From Marinobacter confluentis (GTDB lineage: Bacteria > Pseudomonadota > Gammaproteobacteria > Pseudomonadales > Oleiphilaceae), in contig NZ_SRPF01000002.1 in NCBI RefSeq assembly GCF_004785685.1, forward strand, positions 372,001-436,000: a DNA stretch of 64,000 nt, given 5' to 3'. A program made the translations under genes and the position numbers. Shown here one piece after another: positions 1 through 9,951 of this stretch. The first letter of the stretch is position 1. Each line of letters begins with the position of its first letter. A model generated the notes under the pieces. The model searched no databases, was not told the DNA's origin, and worked only from the letters and a program-made list of their open reading frames with translations.

Positions 1-840
1 AACATGGTCGTTCAGCTCCTGGAAGCCCGGGCGCTTGTCGGAAGGCAGCGCCTTGCGGCCGAATTCAATGGCCATCTGCGGCGCCTGGCCGGAAACCGTG
101 GCGACAATGGCTGATTTCACGCATTCGTAGGCTTTCATCTCATACTTGGCGGAATGCTCCATGGCAACGGACAGGGGCCCCACAAAACCATAACCCATCC
201 AGATGCCCAGGAAGGTACCAACGAGCGCTGCGGCCACACTGAGGCCGATCCGCTCCGGCCCTTCGGTGAGGAAGTTCATGGTGATGACGATACCCAGTAC
301 CGCTGCAACGATACCCAGGCCGGGCAGTGCGTCTGCAATCTTGTTAACGGCATGGGCTGGTTCTTCAACTTCGTGGTTGCGACTGTAGATCTCGTTTTCC
401 ATCATGCCTTCCAGCTCATGGGTGGCCATGTTGCCGGCGCTGATGATGCGCAGATAATCGGTAATGAAAGCCAGCAGGTACTTGGATTTCATGATCGCCG
501 GGTAGCGGCTGAAAATCTGGCTGGAGGCCGGGTCGTCAATATCTTCCTCAATGGCCATCACGCCCTGCTTCCGGGATTTGTCGAACACCTCGTACATCAG
601 GCTGAGCAGGTCCATGTAGAACTTCTTGTTGTAGGGCGAGCCAGTGAGCTGGGTCATGATGCCCTTGCCCACTTCCTTTATGGTGTGAACCGGGTTCGCG
701 ATGATGAAGGAACCCACCGCGGCACCGCCAATGATCAGGATTTCCGTGGGTTGCCAGAGTACGGCCAGGTTGCCCCCGTGCAGGACATAGCCTCCCAGAA
801 CGCATGCAGTTACAACAATTGCACCGATTATGAATAGCAT
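1..840 (-). CDS. motA: MotA, flagellar motor stator subunit (C-terminus cut by window edge)
   Basis: Inner-membrane proton-channel subunit of the flagellar stator, working with MotB. The minus-strand frame opens with ATG at 838-840 and stays open to base 1, giving 280 codons. The family is about 283-295 residues, so only a few C-terminal residues are missing. The N-terminus (MLFIIGAIVVTACVLGGY) is a membrane segment, followed by the MotA-type stretch GGAAVGSFIIANP and then HTIKEVGKGI. The last visible residues, FQELNDHV, match the usual MotA tail. MotB would be expected just outside the window. The gene diverges from psd across 185 bp. Family assignment is firm; the true stop codon cannot be seen. 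Confidence 0.93.
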   Translation of the reverse strand, partial: MLFIIGAIVVTACVLGGYVLHGGNLAVLWQPTEILIIGGAAVGSFIIANPVHTIKEVGKGIMTQLTGSPYNKKFYMDLLSLMYEVFDKSRKQGVMAIEEDIDDPASSQIFSRYPAIMKSKYLLAFITDYLRIISAGNMATHELEGMMENEIYSRNHEVEEPAHAVNKIADALPGLGIVAAVLGIVITMNFLTEGPERIGLSVAAALVGTFLGIWMGYGFVGPLSVAMEHSAKYEMKAYECVKSAIVATVSGQAPQMAIEFGRKALPSDKRPGFQELNDHV

Positions 841-1025
841 GGCGAGAAAACGTACCTTTTTATAATGATGATCCGAGCGAATCCCGGCGTGGCAGTAGCC
901 CGCCCTCGCGGCCTGACTTGATCATAGCAAGCGCAGGCGGTAACCGCGAAGATGCAAAAGCATTTATACCCCGGCCACAGCATTTGTTAAGCTTTGCCGC
1001 TCTTGAGTGCAAAGGATCCGAGTGA

Positions 1026-1904
1026 ATGTTCGACAAGCTGTTTGTATTGAGCCAGTACGTCACACCGCAGTTGACGGTTTCGCGCCTAGCCGGATGGCTT
1101 GCAGACATGGACAAGAGCCCGGTGCTCAAGAACCGCGTCATTAAATGGTTTATCGGCCGCTACGGCGTAGACATGAGTGAAGCCCTGGAGCCGGACCCCG
1201 AAGCCTACCCAAGCTTCAATGCGTTTTTTACCCGGGCACTCAAGCCCGGCCTGCGCCCGGTTGACGACAGTGCATCGGTTCTGGTCAGCCCGGTAGACGG
1301 CGCTATCAGCCAGCTCGGCACAATCACTGACGACCGGGTTTTCCAGGCCAAGGGTCAATCCTTCAGCCTGAACGAACTGCTCGGCGGTGACCCGGAGCGG
1401 GCGAAAGACTTCGAGAACGGAGAGTTCGCCACCATTTACCTGTCGCCGAAAGATTACCACCGTATCCACATGCCAATGGCAGGCACATTGCGGGAAATGA
1501 CCTACGTCCCGGGAAAACTGTTTTCAGTCAACCCGATCACCGCCGAACAGGTACCCAACCTGTTCGCCCGCAACGAGCGAGTTGCCTGCGTGTTCGATAC
1601 AGAGGCAGGCCCAATGGCGCTTGTGCTTGTGGGGGCGATGATTGTCGGCAGCATGGAAACAACCTGGGCCGGCGTGGTCGCACCCGGTACTGAAGGCGTC
1701 AGCACAAGCAATTACCAACACCTGGCCAAGCCGATTTCATTTGCAAAGGGCGAGGAAATGGGCCGGTTCCGGCTTGGCTCGACCGTTGTCATGGTGATGC
1801 CCCGGGGCAAAGTCACCTGGAACGGGGACCAGGTGGCCGGGAAAACCGTCAGAATGGGTGAAGCCTTCGGGGCATTGCCCGAACTGGAACACAACCGGGA
1901 CTGA
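1026..1904 (+). CDS. psd: Phosphatidylserine decarboxylase proenzyme
   Basis: Converts phosphatidylserine to phosphatidylethanolamine at the inner membrane. At 292 residues it has the usual length of the bacterial class I proenzyme. The self-cleavage motif LGST lies near the C-terminus (about residues 250-253). Cleavage before the Ser would give the long beta chain and a 41-residue alpha chain carrying the pyruvoyl group. The YHRIHMP stretch at about residues 143-149 carries the conserved active-site histidines. It diverges from motA and converges on epmA with 15 bp between their stop codons. A motA-psd neighbourhood is also found in Pseudomonas. Confidence 0.97.
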   Translation: MFDKLFVLSQYVTPQLTVSRLAGWLADMDKSPVLKNRVIKWFIGRYGVDMSEALEPDPEAYPSFNAFFTRALKPGLRPVDDSASVLVSPVDGAISQLGTITDDRVFQAKGQSFSLNELLGGDPERAKDFENGEFATIYLSPKDYHRIHMPMAGTLREMTYVPGKLFSVNPITAEQVPNLFARNERVACVFDTEAGPMALVLVGAMIVGSMETTWAGVVAPGTEGVSTSNYQHLAKPISFAKGEEMGRFRLGSTVVMVMPRGKVTWNGDQVAGKTVRMGEAFGALPELEHNRD

Positions 1905-1919
1905 CAGGACGGGTTGTGC

Positions 1920-2894
1920 TCAGGCACGCTCCACGGGAAACGCTAGGACTCCGGCGATATCGTCAAGCCCCAGCTTGAGCATCAGCAGCCGGTCCAGCCC
2001 CAGGGCAACGCCCGCGCAATCGGGCACGCCGGCACGCATCGCCGCAAGCAGGGCCTGATCAACGGGCATTTCCTGCCGCCCCGCCCGGCGCCGGGCGCGG
2101 TTATCGGCATCAAAACGGCGCTGCTGCTCGTCAGCGTCTGTCAGTTCCCAATAGCCGTTGCACAGCTCGACTCCACCAACGTAAAGCTCGAAACGGTGTG
2201 CCTGGCGCAGCCCGTCAACCTCCGACACTCTTGCCAGCGCTGCCTGGGATTCCGGATACCCGGTAATGAACACCGGCCCCATCCGCGCCAGTTCCGGCTC
2301 GACACGCAGACTCATCAACAGGTCCAGACACTCGTCCCGCAACAGGCGTGATAACTGCGCGTCCGTCATCCATGGCGCGCAAAGTCGCCTCAATGACTCA
2401 TCGTCTGCTGCAAACGGGTCAACGCCTACAAACTGCTCAAACGCCTGCCGGTAGGTCAGGTAAGCGGGTCTTGGGCACCCCAGCCAGCCGCAGACGAGAT
2501 CGGCCACCTCGGCCATCAGTTCCCGATCATCAAAACCGGGCCGATACCATTCAAGCAATGAAAATTCCGGGTTATGACGAACGCCACGCTCGCCATCACG
2601 AAATACCCGGGCAACCTGATAGATTGGCCCTGCGCCCGCTGCCAGCAGGCGCTTCATGGGATATTCGGGCGAGGTCTGTAGCCAGTATTGCCGGGATTCG
2701 TCGCCGGGCAGCTGCGGAGACGCGGGGACGCTGCCGATGTTCAGATCAGTCACACTGCACCGCCCCATCACCGGTGTTTCCACCTCCATGACTTTGCGGC
2801 TCGCAAAAAAGCCGCGCACCCAGGCAAGCTGTTGTGCGCGGCTTTCAAGGGCGGCCAACGAAGCGGTTGGCTGCCAGTCATCCAGGTCAGACAT
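1920..2894 (-). CDS. epmA: EF-P--(R)-beta-lysine ligase EpmA
   Basis: A lysyl-tRNA-synthetase paralogue (formerly PoxA/GenX/YjeA) that attaches (R)-beta-lysine to EF-P instead of charging tRNA. The 324 residues contain only the class II synthetase catalytic core, with no anticodon-binding domain, as expected of EpmA. The class II ATP-site motifs are visible: RVFRDGERG (motif 2, about residues 96-104) and GVALGLDRLLML (motif 3, near the C-terminus). It is 10 bp downstream of efp on the same strand, so substrate and ligase are probably co-transcribed. The partner epmB is divergent from efp. Confidence 0.96.
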   Translation of the reverse strand: MSDLDDWQPTASLAALESRAQQLAWVRGFFASRKVMEVETPVMGRCSVTDLNIGSVPASPQLPGDESRQYWLQTSPEYPMKRLLAAGAGPIYQVARVFRDGERGVRHNPEFSLLEWYRPGFDDRELMAEVADLVCGWLGCPRPAYLTYRQAFEQFVGVDPFAADDESLRRLCAPWMTDAQLSRLLRDECLDLLMSLRVEPELARMGPVFITGYPESQAALARVSEVDGLRQAHRFELYVGGVELCNGYWELTDADEQQRRFDADNRARRRAGRQEMPVDQALLAAMRAGVPDCAGVALGLDRLLMLKLGLDDIAGVLAFPVERA

Positions 2895-2904
2895 GAAGAA
2901 TCAA

Positions 2905-3477
2905 TCAGCTCTTGACGCGGCTCACGTATTCGCCGGACCGGGTATCCACTTTCAGAACTTCACCAATGGTGATGAACAGCGGCACGTTGACCACCGCACC
3001 GGTGGACAGGGTCGCCGGCTTGGTGCCGCCCTGGGCGGTATCACCTTTCATACCCGGGTCGGTATCAACCACTTCCAGTTCAACGAAATTCGGCGGCGTC
3101 ACCGCCAGCGGCGCGCCGTTATACAGGGTCACGGTGTAGACATCCTGCTCCTTGAGCCATTTCAGAACATCGCTGACCGCTTTGGCATCAGCGGGATACT
3201 GCTCAAAGGATCCGTCGGTTTTCATGAAGTGCCAGAATTCACCATCGGTGTACAGGTACTCCATTTCCTGATCCATCACGTCCGCCGCTTCCAGGCTTTC
3301 GCCGGATTTAAACGTGCGCTCCCACTGCCGGTTCGTCGTCAGGTTACGCAGTTTCACACGGTTGAACGCCTGGCCCTTTCCGGGCTTAACGAATTCATTG
3401 TCGAGGATGATGCAGGGGTCGCCGTCCAGCAAAACTTTAAGACCGCTGCGGAATTCGTTGGTAGAATATGAAGCCAT
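2905..3477 (-). CDS. efp: Translation elongation factor P
   Basis: Relieves ribosomes stalled on polyproline. The 190 residues are the standard three beta-barrel EF-P length. The loop KPGKGQAF places a lysine at residue 34, the residue beta-lysylated in Escherichia coli EF-P; an arginine here would have implied the EarP rhamnosylation route. Together with epmA just downstream and epmB divergent 45 bp away, this makes a complete lysine-type modification locus. No epmC is seen nearby. The start ATG at 3475-3477 is well supported by the conserved [11 protein letters not shown]-terminus. Confidence 0.98.
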   Translation of the reverse strand: MASYSTNEFRSGLKVLLDGDPCIILDNEFVKPGKGQAFNRVKLRNLTTNRQWERTFKSGESLEAADVMDQEMEYLYTDGEFWHFMKTDGSFEQYPADAKAVSDVLKWLKEQDVYTVTLYNGAPLAVTPPNFVELEVVDTDPGMKGDTAQGGTKPATLSTGAVVNVPLFITIGEVLKVDTRSGEYVSRVKS

Positions 3478-3522
3478 GAAATTATCACCTGAAACGATGC
3501 AGTTAAAAATTCAAAGGTCGCT

Positions 3523-4587
3523 ATGATACAGCGAACCGCCGCGCTTATAGAAGCCCACGCCGTCGATAGCCGGGGCGACCACCTGGATACCCCAACTGAC
3601 CAGACCTGGCAGGCTTTGCTGTCCGGCTCGATCACCTCGCCCGATGCGCTTCTGAACCGGCTCAGCCTGGACCCTGCGCAATGGCGTGAAGGCGCTGGCA
3701 TTGGCCATCAGCTGTTCGCCATTCGTGTTCCCGAACCCTACGCCCAAAGGATAGAGCCTGGCAATCCGGATGATCCGTTGTTACGCCAGGTACTGCCCGT
3801 CACTGACGAGGGCCAGACACTGCCCGGGTATCTGGACGACCCGCTGGAAGAAGCCGATGCCATGGTCACCACCGGGCTGATCCGCAAATATGACAGCCGT
3901 GCCCTGCTGATGGTAACCGGCCAGTGTGCCATCAACTGCCGCTACTGCTTCCGGCGCCATTTTCCCTACGATGAACACCGCCTGACCCCGGACGACCGCG
4001 ACGCCGCCCTTCGGTTTCTGGCTGCCAGCCCGGACATCAATGAAGTTATCCTCAGCGGCGGTGACCCGCTGGTGGCCAGCGACCGCCTGCTGTCGTACTG
4101 GGCCAGCGCCATTGCCAATATTCCCCATATACGCCGTTTACGCATCCACACCCGGCTGCCCATCGTGATTCCCCAGCGCATCACCCCTGACCTGCTGTCG
4201 CTGCTGGGCGAAAGCCGGCTGCAAATCGTGGTCGTGGTGCACGTCAATCATCCCAATGAGCTGGATGAATCTGTAAGAGCCGCGATGGCCCGGCTCAGGA
4301 GCGCTGGCGTTACCCTGTTGAACCAGTCGGTCATTCTGCGGGGCATCAATGACAGCGCCGATACCCTCGCTGAGCTGAGTGAGCGCCTGTTCGAATGCCA
4401 TGTGCTACCTTACTACCTTCATGCCTTCGACCCGGTGGCAGGCGCCCATCATTTTGCGGTCAGCGATGACAGGGCCCGCGGTATTGTCAGGGAGTTACTG
4501 GGCCGGCTTCCGGGCTTTCTTGTGCCCCGGCTGGTTCGGGAAGTCCCAGACAAACCGGGCAAGACTCCGATTGATCTATTTGCGTGA
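3523..4587 (+). CDS. epmB: EF-P beta-lysylation protein EpmB (lysine 2,3-aminomutase family)
   Basis: A radical-SAM, PLP-dependent enzyme that turns (S)-alpha-lysine into (R)-beta-lysine, the substrate of EpmA. It is 354 residues, close to E. coli EpmB. The radical-SAM cluster motif CAINCRYC puts cysteines at 135, 139 and 142. Further family landmarks are NEVILSGGDPL, the RLRIHTRLPIVIP segment and the LPYYLH region with the PLP-binding lysine expected close to the C-terminus. It is divergent from efp with a 45 bp gap that must hold both promoters. Confidence 0.96.
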   Translation: MIQRTAALIEAHAVDSRGDHLDTPTDQTWQALLSGSITSPDALLNRLSLDPAQWREGAGIGHQLFAIRVPEPYAQRIEPGNPDDPLLRQVLPVTDEGQTLPGYLDDPLEEADAMVTTGLIRKYDSRALLMVTGQCAINCRYCFRRHFPYDEHRLTPDDRDAALRFLAASPDINEVILSGGDPLVASDRLLSYWASAIANIPHIRRLRIHTRLPIVIPQRITPDLLSLLGESRLQIVVVVHVNHPNELDESVRAAMARLRSAGVTLLNQSVILRGINDSADTLAELSERLFECHVLPYYLHAFDPVAGAHHFAVSDDRARGIVRELLGRLPGFLVPRLVREVPDKPGKTPIDLFA

Positions 4588-4723
4588 CGGGTTTCGCAAC
4601 CTGTTGCGGGAATCAGTTGTTAACTATTGTCAACTTGACTATTGCTCGCTTTTTGCCGTGCGTTTGCTATTTTAAGGTCATAATATCTATAACGAAAAAA
4701 CACAGCGTTGGCGTGATTATTAA

Positions 4724-6541
4724 ATGGAAGGCACGACCCTGAAACCAGATCTGAAAGTTCCCGACCAGAAAACAGCGAGTCTGTCCTTTTGTGAAACAAC
4801 GCCAAAAGCGTTCAGGGACTGGGTCAATCAGCTACCGATGGCAAACATCGGGGAAGCGTCACGTCAGCTCTATCACGCCATCATTGAGCTCAACCAGCTG
4901 TTTATATCCCATGGCCACAGGCTTCAGCTGCTAGAGCTGATCCGCCCCAAGATTCATTTTGTCTGCGAGGAGCTCTCCCGGCATTACCTGGGTCTGTCCA
5001 TTGCGCTGCCGGAAAAACAACGGAAAATTGCCAACTTGTCACAGGCACTGCAGTTGCATGCCGCTGCGGGTTACAAACTGTGCGTAATGGAGTGCCTGGA
5101 CAACGGCGGGGTCGACAAGAATCGCAAAGCCATTGCAACGTCCATTCACCGCGCCACGTCAGAACTTGCGGCTACCATTCTTCGCTCACACCAGTTGTAC
5201 TGTCCCAGCCCGGCACAGAGCTGGCTGGAATGCCACAGAATGTTCCGCTTTGCCCTGCGAAACAAACTGCACAACCAGGCGATCGATGATGAAGCGCTCA
5301 AGCAAAGACGCTCAAGCACGGTCGAAGATGCCTACAAGCGGCTGTTGCTGCTGGGCTGTTCACGGCCGAACCAGTTGCGCCAGTCGGAACTGAGCCAGGC
5401 TTACGACCTTTTCGAAACCTGGACAGACTGGGTCCAATGCGGACCCGCCGCGGAAGAGGACAGCCTGTTTGTCGTCAATCTCGAACGTGACAATGCACCG
5501 GTTTATCGCAGCCTGCTGGATCAGTCACCGGGCCACGACAGTCTCAACTTTGACACCCGCAACCTGTCAGCAGAAATCGGCGATGTCCTCCATGCAAGAA
5601 GCACATCGTCAGAGTCCGGAACGCGACTGAAACTGCCGCCTTCGGTGGGCAACACACTGTTGACCCATCTCAGCCAGGCGCTGGGCATTCTGGCCAAACG
5701 GAACTTCAACCGAATTGCCAGCCGGGGCACCCTGGAAATCTGCGTGGGGCTGACCGCGACTCACTATTACGTTGCCGGCGGAAAAACCTTCAATCAGTTT
5801 GTCAGCGGGAACAACGAGCGCGCAGTGGATGACGGCGACCCGGAAAACAATATGTTCATGCGAGGCTCCAGGCAGCGGGAAGATGCCTGGGCCGGCGCCC
5901 ACGATGCCGGGCCCAGCGACGAGCTTTCACACTCCGCGGATACCCCCATCAATTTCCGCAACAGCATTGGCGCCACCCCAGACAGCGCGTCGGACCAGAA
6001 TCGGCCGAAGTCTCACCATGCGCTGCTGATCAACACCAGCCCGGGTGGCTACTGCGTTGCCTGGGAGACCCATATTCCCCCGTCGCTGCAGGCTGGCGAA
6101 GTACTGGGTGTGCGGGAACAGTCTAACCATCCCTGGAGCATCGCGGTTGTACGCTGGATTCGCCAGGTCAAAAACCAGGGCACCCAGATCGGTATAGAAC
6201 TGCTGGCACCCAGCGCGGCCCCCTGTGGCGTTCGCCTTATCCAGAAGATCGGTAACAGCAGCGAGTATCTTCGCGGGTTGCTATTGCCGGAAATCAGCGT
6301 GGTAAACCAGGCCGCAACCCTGATCACGCCGAGACTGCCCTTTCAGTCCGGCAGCCGCATATCCATGCTTTATGACGGCCGGGAAGATCAGGGCACCCTG
6401 TCCCGCAAGGTAAGCGCTACCGGCAGCATCAGCCAGTTCGAGCTGAAGCTCCAGAACGCCGGCGCGTCACCGGTTCACAACCCCGCCCCGTCCTCAGGCA
6501 CCAGTGAAGACGAGTTCGATTCGCTCTGGCCGTCTCTCTAA
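4724..6541 (+). CDS. fimW: PilZ-type c-di-GMP receptor, FimW-like
   Basis: A 605-residue cytoplasmic protein directly upstream of fimX, the position of FimW in P. aeruginosa, where it is reported as a surface-induced c-di-GMP receptor acting with type IV pili. The N-terminal two thirds are helical, with no catalytic motif I recognise. A PilZ-like segment starts near residue 420 and carries NTSPGG (about residue 435), fitting the N/DxSxxG half of the PilZ signature. The usual upstream RxxxR is not clear: only one arginine (DQNRPKS) precedes it, so binding may differ. The start ATG has a weak ribosome site. The gene name rests on synteny and the PilZ-like motif. Confidence 0.75.
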   Translation: MEGTTLKPDLKVPDQKTASLSFCETTPKAFRDWVNQLPMANIGEASRQLYHAIIELNQLFISHGHRLQLLELIRPKIHFVCEELSRHYLGLSIALPEKQRKIANLSQALQLHAAAGYKLCVMECLDNGGVDKNRKAIATSIHRATSELAATILRSHQLYCPSPAQSWLECHRMFRFALRNKLHNQAIDDEALKQRRSSTVEDAYKRLLLLGCSRPNQLRQSELSQAYDLFETWTDWVQCGPAAEEDSLFVVNLERDNAPVYRSLLDQSPGHDSLNFDTRNLSAEIGDVLHARSTSSESGTRLKLPPSVGNTLLTHLSQALGILAKRNFNRIASRGTLEICVGLTATHYYVAGGKTFNQFVSGNNERAVDDGDPENNMFMRGSRQREDAWAGAHDAGPSDELSHSADTPINFRNSIGATPDSASDQNRPKSHHALLINTSPGGYCVAWETHIPPSLQAGEVLGVREQSNHPWSIAVVRWIRQVKNQGTQIGIELLAPSAAPCGVRLIQKIGNSSEYLRGLLLPEISVVNQAATLITPRLPFQSGSRISMLYDGREDQGTLSRKVSATGSISQFELKLQNAGASPVHNPAPSSGTSEDEFDSLWPSL

Positions 6542-6553
6542 CGGCGGCCAGAG
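6524..6553 (+). terminator. Hairpin at the end of fimW, possible weak terminator or attenuator
   Basis: CTCTGGCCG and CGGCCAGAG form a 9 bp stem with a 12-base loop spanning the fimW stop codon. No U-run follows, so it may slow polymerase or protect the RNA end rather than terminate efficiently. It would lower but not abolish read-through into fimX. Confidence 0.35.
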
Positions 6554-6658
6554 GGAAGCGAACCGTCAGAGCCCGTTTCAAGGGTTGTTATTAACAGGTA
6601 ACCCCTGCATCATTCAGCGTTAGCTACAAGCCATTGCGTACTGCGAGATCCCTGACGA

Positions 6659-8746
6659 ATGCAGAAAAAAAACACCACTGTTCACCTGCTGATTCTCGAC
6701 CCTTCGCAGAATGACGCGGAGTCCATGGTCAGCCTGCTCAGAAACTCCGGCAAAGCCACACGGGCACACCGGATCACCTCCGAAGAAGACCTTGAGGAAA
6801 CCCTGAAAACAGGCCAGTGGGACCTGCTGCTCGCCCGTGATGATGTGGAACAGGAATTCGGTCCGGATGGCGCTCTGGCAATGATCCGGCGCATGGACAA
6901 AGACATTCCCTTTATCCTTCTAACCAGGGAATTCAGCCACGAACGGGCGGTCGCCATTATGAAAGCCGGTGGCCAGGACACGGTTCCCTTTGACAACACA
7001 GACCAACTGGTTCTGGTGGTGAATCGCGAGCTGTCCGCCCTTGAGGACCGCCGTCGCCGCCGGACCCTGGAATCCCACCTGCGGGAATCCGAGCAGCGGT
7101 GTCAGTTGCTGCTGGAAAGCTCCAAGGACGCCATTGCCTATATCAACGATGGCATGCATATCTACGCCAACCAGTCCTATATGGAATTCCTGGGCTATGA
7201 CGACATCGACGACCTGATCTGCATTCCGGTGCTGGACACACTGACCGGCGAGAGCGCGAACAAATACAAAGAGTTCATGAAAGCCTTCACCGGCAAAGAC
7301 GACGAAAGCAAGACCCTCACCTGTGTTGCTCGCCGCAGCGACGACCAGGAACTGAACGTGAACATGACCGTGTCGGCCGCCACTTACGATGGTGAGCTGT
7401 GCACCCAGATTGTGCTGCAACCGGAACAGAACGATGCGGAGCTGGAAGAAAAGCTGCGACAGATAAGCAGCCAGGACCTTCTGACCGGCCTGTACAATCG
7501 CCAGCACCTGATGGACCTGCTCGGAAAGACCATCGCCAACGCCGGTAAGGACAACCAGAGTGGCGCCCTGGCCTACATTTCCATCGACAGTTTCATGTCC
7601 ATGAAAAGCCAGGTTGGCATCGCCGGTTCCGACCTGATGCTGGGCGATCTGGCCAAGGTTTTGAGCGACCAGACGCCGGAAGGCTACACCCTTGCGCGGC
7701 TCAGCGATGATGCCTTTTGCCTGCTGAGCCATCCTTGCGAAGAGAAAGCCATGGCAGAGGTGTGCGAAAACATCCGCAGGAAAGTCGAAGACCATCTGTT
7801 CGACATTAATGGTCGCACCGTCCAGATCACCGTAAGTATTGGTGTTGCCGCAATCACCGAAAACGCTCCCAAGGCGCCGGACCTGATGGGCCGGGCCCAC
7901 ACGGCGTCGTCCGAGCTCAAGAAAAAAGAAGGCCATGAACTCGGCAACGGCGTTCTGGTTTACAACCCGGCGGATTACGAGTCCCTGGACGAAAGTAATT
8001 CGGCTGACGCCATTCAGAAGGCCCTGGACGATAACCGCTTCCGCCTGCTGTTCCAGCCGATCATCAATCTGCGCGGCGAGGGCGAGGAACATTACGAAGC
8101 CTTTGTCCGCATGCTCAACAAAGACGATGAAGAAGTCTCCCCTTACGACTTCCTGCCGCCGGTCGGGCCGTCTGATATGGCCATCAAGATCGATCGCTGG
8201 GTGATTCTGCAGACCATCAAACAGTTGGCCAGCCACCGGTCCCGGGGCCACGACACCCGCCTGTTCCTGAACATCACGGCCGAGACCCTTGACGACAAGA
8301 CCTTCACCCCCTGGCTCAGTGTCGCCCTGAAAGCCGCGCGCCTGCCGGGGGATTCGCTGATCTTCCAGATTCGTGAAGGGGACGCCAACAACTTCATGAA
8401 GCAGGCAAAAGAGTTTGCCAAGGCGGTGCACCAGTTGCACAGCAAAGTGTCGATTTCACAGTTTGGCTGTGCACTCAATCCGTTCAATACGCTGAAGCAT
8501 ATCGACGTTGACTACGTGAAAATTGATGGATCCTTTACCGAGGAAATCCAGAAAAACGGCGAAGCTCGGGACGAGGTGAACGAGATGGTCAAGAGCCTGC
8601 AGAGCGCGGGCAAGCTGACCATCGTACCGCTGGTGGAAAACGCCGGCGTGCTGGCGACGTTATGGCAGGCCGGCGTCAACTACATTCAGGGCTACTATCT
8701 GCAGGCGCCTGTGCCGGAGATGAACTACGACTTCGGCGATCACTGA
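6659..8746 (+). CDS. fimX: FimX-like degenerate GGDEF/EAL protein, type IV pilus regulator
   Basis: 695 residues in the FimX order: receiver-like domain (about 8-125), PAS (about 140-250), GGDEF (about 280-430) and EAL (about 450-690). The receiver lacks a clear phospho-acceptor Asp: LLLAR stands where a LLLD-type strand is expected. The GGDEF signature is replaced by SDDAF. The EAL signature reads EAF, and the catalytic DDFG is SQFG. It should therefore neither make nor cleave c-di-GMP but could bind it through the EAL domain, as P. aeruginosa FimX does. Its place after fimW and tail-to-tail with serB (7 bp overlap) agrees with that assignment. Confidence 0.9.
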   Translation: MQKKNTTVHLLILDPSQNDAESMVSLLRNSGKATRAHRITSEEDLEETLKTGQWDLLLARDDVEQEFGPDGALAMIRRMDKDIPFILLTREFSHERAVAIMKAGGQDTVPFDNTDQLVLVVNRELSALEDRRRRRTLESHLRESEQRCQLLLESSKDAIAYINDGMHIYANQSYMEFLGYDDIDDLICIPVLDTLTGESANKYKEFMKAFTGKDDESKTLTCVARRSDDQELNVNMTVSAATYDGELCTQIVLQPEQNDAELEEKLRQISSQDLLTGLYNRQHLMDLLGKTIANAGKDNQSGALAYISIDSFMSMKSQVGIAGSDLMLGDLAKVLSDQTPEGYTLARLSDDAFCLLSHPCEEKAMAEVCENIRRKVEDHLFDINGRTVQITVSIGVAAITENAPKAPDLMGRAHTASSELKKKEGHELGNGVLVYNPADYESLDESNSADAIQKALDDNRFRLLFQPIINLRGEGEEHYEAFVRMLNKDDEEVSPYDFLPPVGPSDMAIKIDRWVILQTIKQLASHRSRGHDTRLFLNITAETLDDKTFTPWLSVALKAARLPGDSLIFQIREGDANNFMKQAKEFAKAVHQLHSKVSISQFGCALNPFNTLKHIDVDYVKIDGSFTEEIQKNGEARDEVNEMVKSLQSAGKLTIVPLVENAGVLATLWQAGVNYIQGYYLQAPVPEMNYDFGDH

Positions 8747-9951
8747 CGACTGTCGCTTTCCCGGAACCCGATCAGGTACAGGATCGCGTCCAGCCCGAGG
8801 GTGGATATGGAATGGCGGGCGGACTCCTTCACCAGGGGCTTTGCGCGGAACGCCACGCCCAGCCCGGCCTGGCTTAGCATCGGCAGGTCATTGGCGCCAT
8901 CCCCGACGGCAATGACCTGCTCCCGGGAAATGCGCTCCCGCTTGGCAATCTCCAGCAACAGCTCGGCTTTGCGGTTGCCATCGACAATCTGACCAGCGAC
9001 CCGGCCGGTCACCTTGCCGTTCTCGATTTCCAGCTCGTTGGCGTAAACGTAGTCAATACCGAGTTTGCGCTGCAGGTGCCGCGCAAAGTAAGTGAAGCCG
9101 CCAGACAGAATGGCCGTTCGGTAGCCCAGTGATTTCAGGCTGAGAATCAGGTGCTCCGCACCCTCGGTCAGGTTCAGCCGCGCGGCGATACCTTCAAGCA
9201 CCGATTCATCCAGCCCCTTCAGCAAACCCAGGCGTTCGGCAAAGCTCTGACTGAAATCCAGCTCGCCCTGCATGGCCCGCTCGGTGATTTCTGCCACCTG
9301 CTCACCGACGCCGGCTTCCCTTGCCAGCTCATCAATCACTTCGGCATCAATCAGCGTGGAGTCCATGTCGAACACGACCAGGCGCCGGTTGCGGCGGAAG
9401 ATGGAGTCCTCCTGGAAAGCAATGTCGACGTTCATTTCCCCGGCAATGTGCAGGAAATCGGCCCGAAGCTGCTCCAGGTCCGACGGAGTTCCACGCACCG
9501 AAAATTCCACGCAGGCCAGGCGATTATCGGCCTGGTTCAGCGATGGCCTGGCCGACAGCCGGGTAATGTTGTCAATATTCAGGCCGTGGCGGGCGGTAAT
9601 AGCAGACACCCGGGCAATCTGTTCCGCCTTGATGTCGCGAGACAGCAGGGTCACGATATAGCAGGCACGGTTGCGGCCCTCCGCCCACTGCTGGTACTCC
9701 GCCATGGTAATGGGCGCGAAACGCACCTGGAGGTCCAGGGAGTGAAGCCGGAACAGCAGGTCACGAATCACCGGCGAGGACTTGGACTCGTCCGGGATCT
9801 CGATCAGGATGCCCCAGGTCAGGTGATCGTGTATCACCGCCTGGCCGATATCCAGAATCCGCACGTCGTACTGGCCCATGATGCCGGTTATCTCCGACGT
9901 CAGGCCCGGTTTGTCCCGGCCGGATACGTTAATCAGTACCAGTTCACTCAC
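8740..9951 (-). CDS. serB: Phosphoserine phosphatase
   Basis: Last step of serine synthesis: hydrolyses phosphoserine. The protein is 403 residues with an N-terminal ACT-type region ([20 protein letters not shown]) and a HAD phosphatase domain. The HAD motifs are DMDST (motif I, around residue 190), LSGGFTYFA (motif II) and [10 protein letters not shown] (motif III). The frame is open further upstream, but that part only reads through parC in another frame. I chose the GTG at 9949-9951, which overlaps the parC stop by 8 bases (GTGAGTGA) and so suggests translational coupling to parC. Confidence 0.95.
   Translation of the reverse strand: MSELVLINVSGRDKPGLTSEITGIMGQYDVRILDIGQAVIHDHLTWGILIEIPDESKSSPVIRDLLFRLHSLDLQVRFAPITMAEYQQWAEGRNRACYIVTLLSRDIKAEQIARVSAITARHGLNIDNITRLSARPSLNQADNRLACVEFSVRGTPSDLEQLRADFLHIAGEMNVDIAFQEDSIFRRNRRLVVFDMDSTLIDAEVIDELAREAGVGEQVAEITERAMQGELDFSQSFAERLGLLKGLDESVLEGIAARLNLTEGAEHLILSLKSLGYRTAILSGGFTYFARHLQRKLGIDYVYANELEIENGKVTGRVAGQIVDGNRKAELLLEIAKRERISREQVIAVGDGANDLPMLSQAGLGVAFRAKPLVKESARHSISTLGLDAILYLIGFRESDSRQ

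Noticed and set aside
6920..8440. 506-codon ORF antisense to fimX
   Set aside because: Shadow of fimX codon bias; no known domain.
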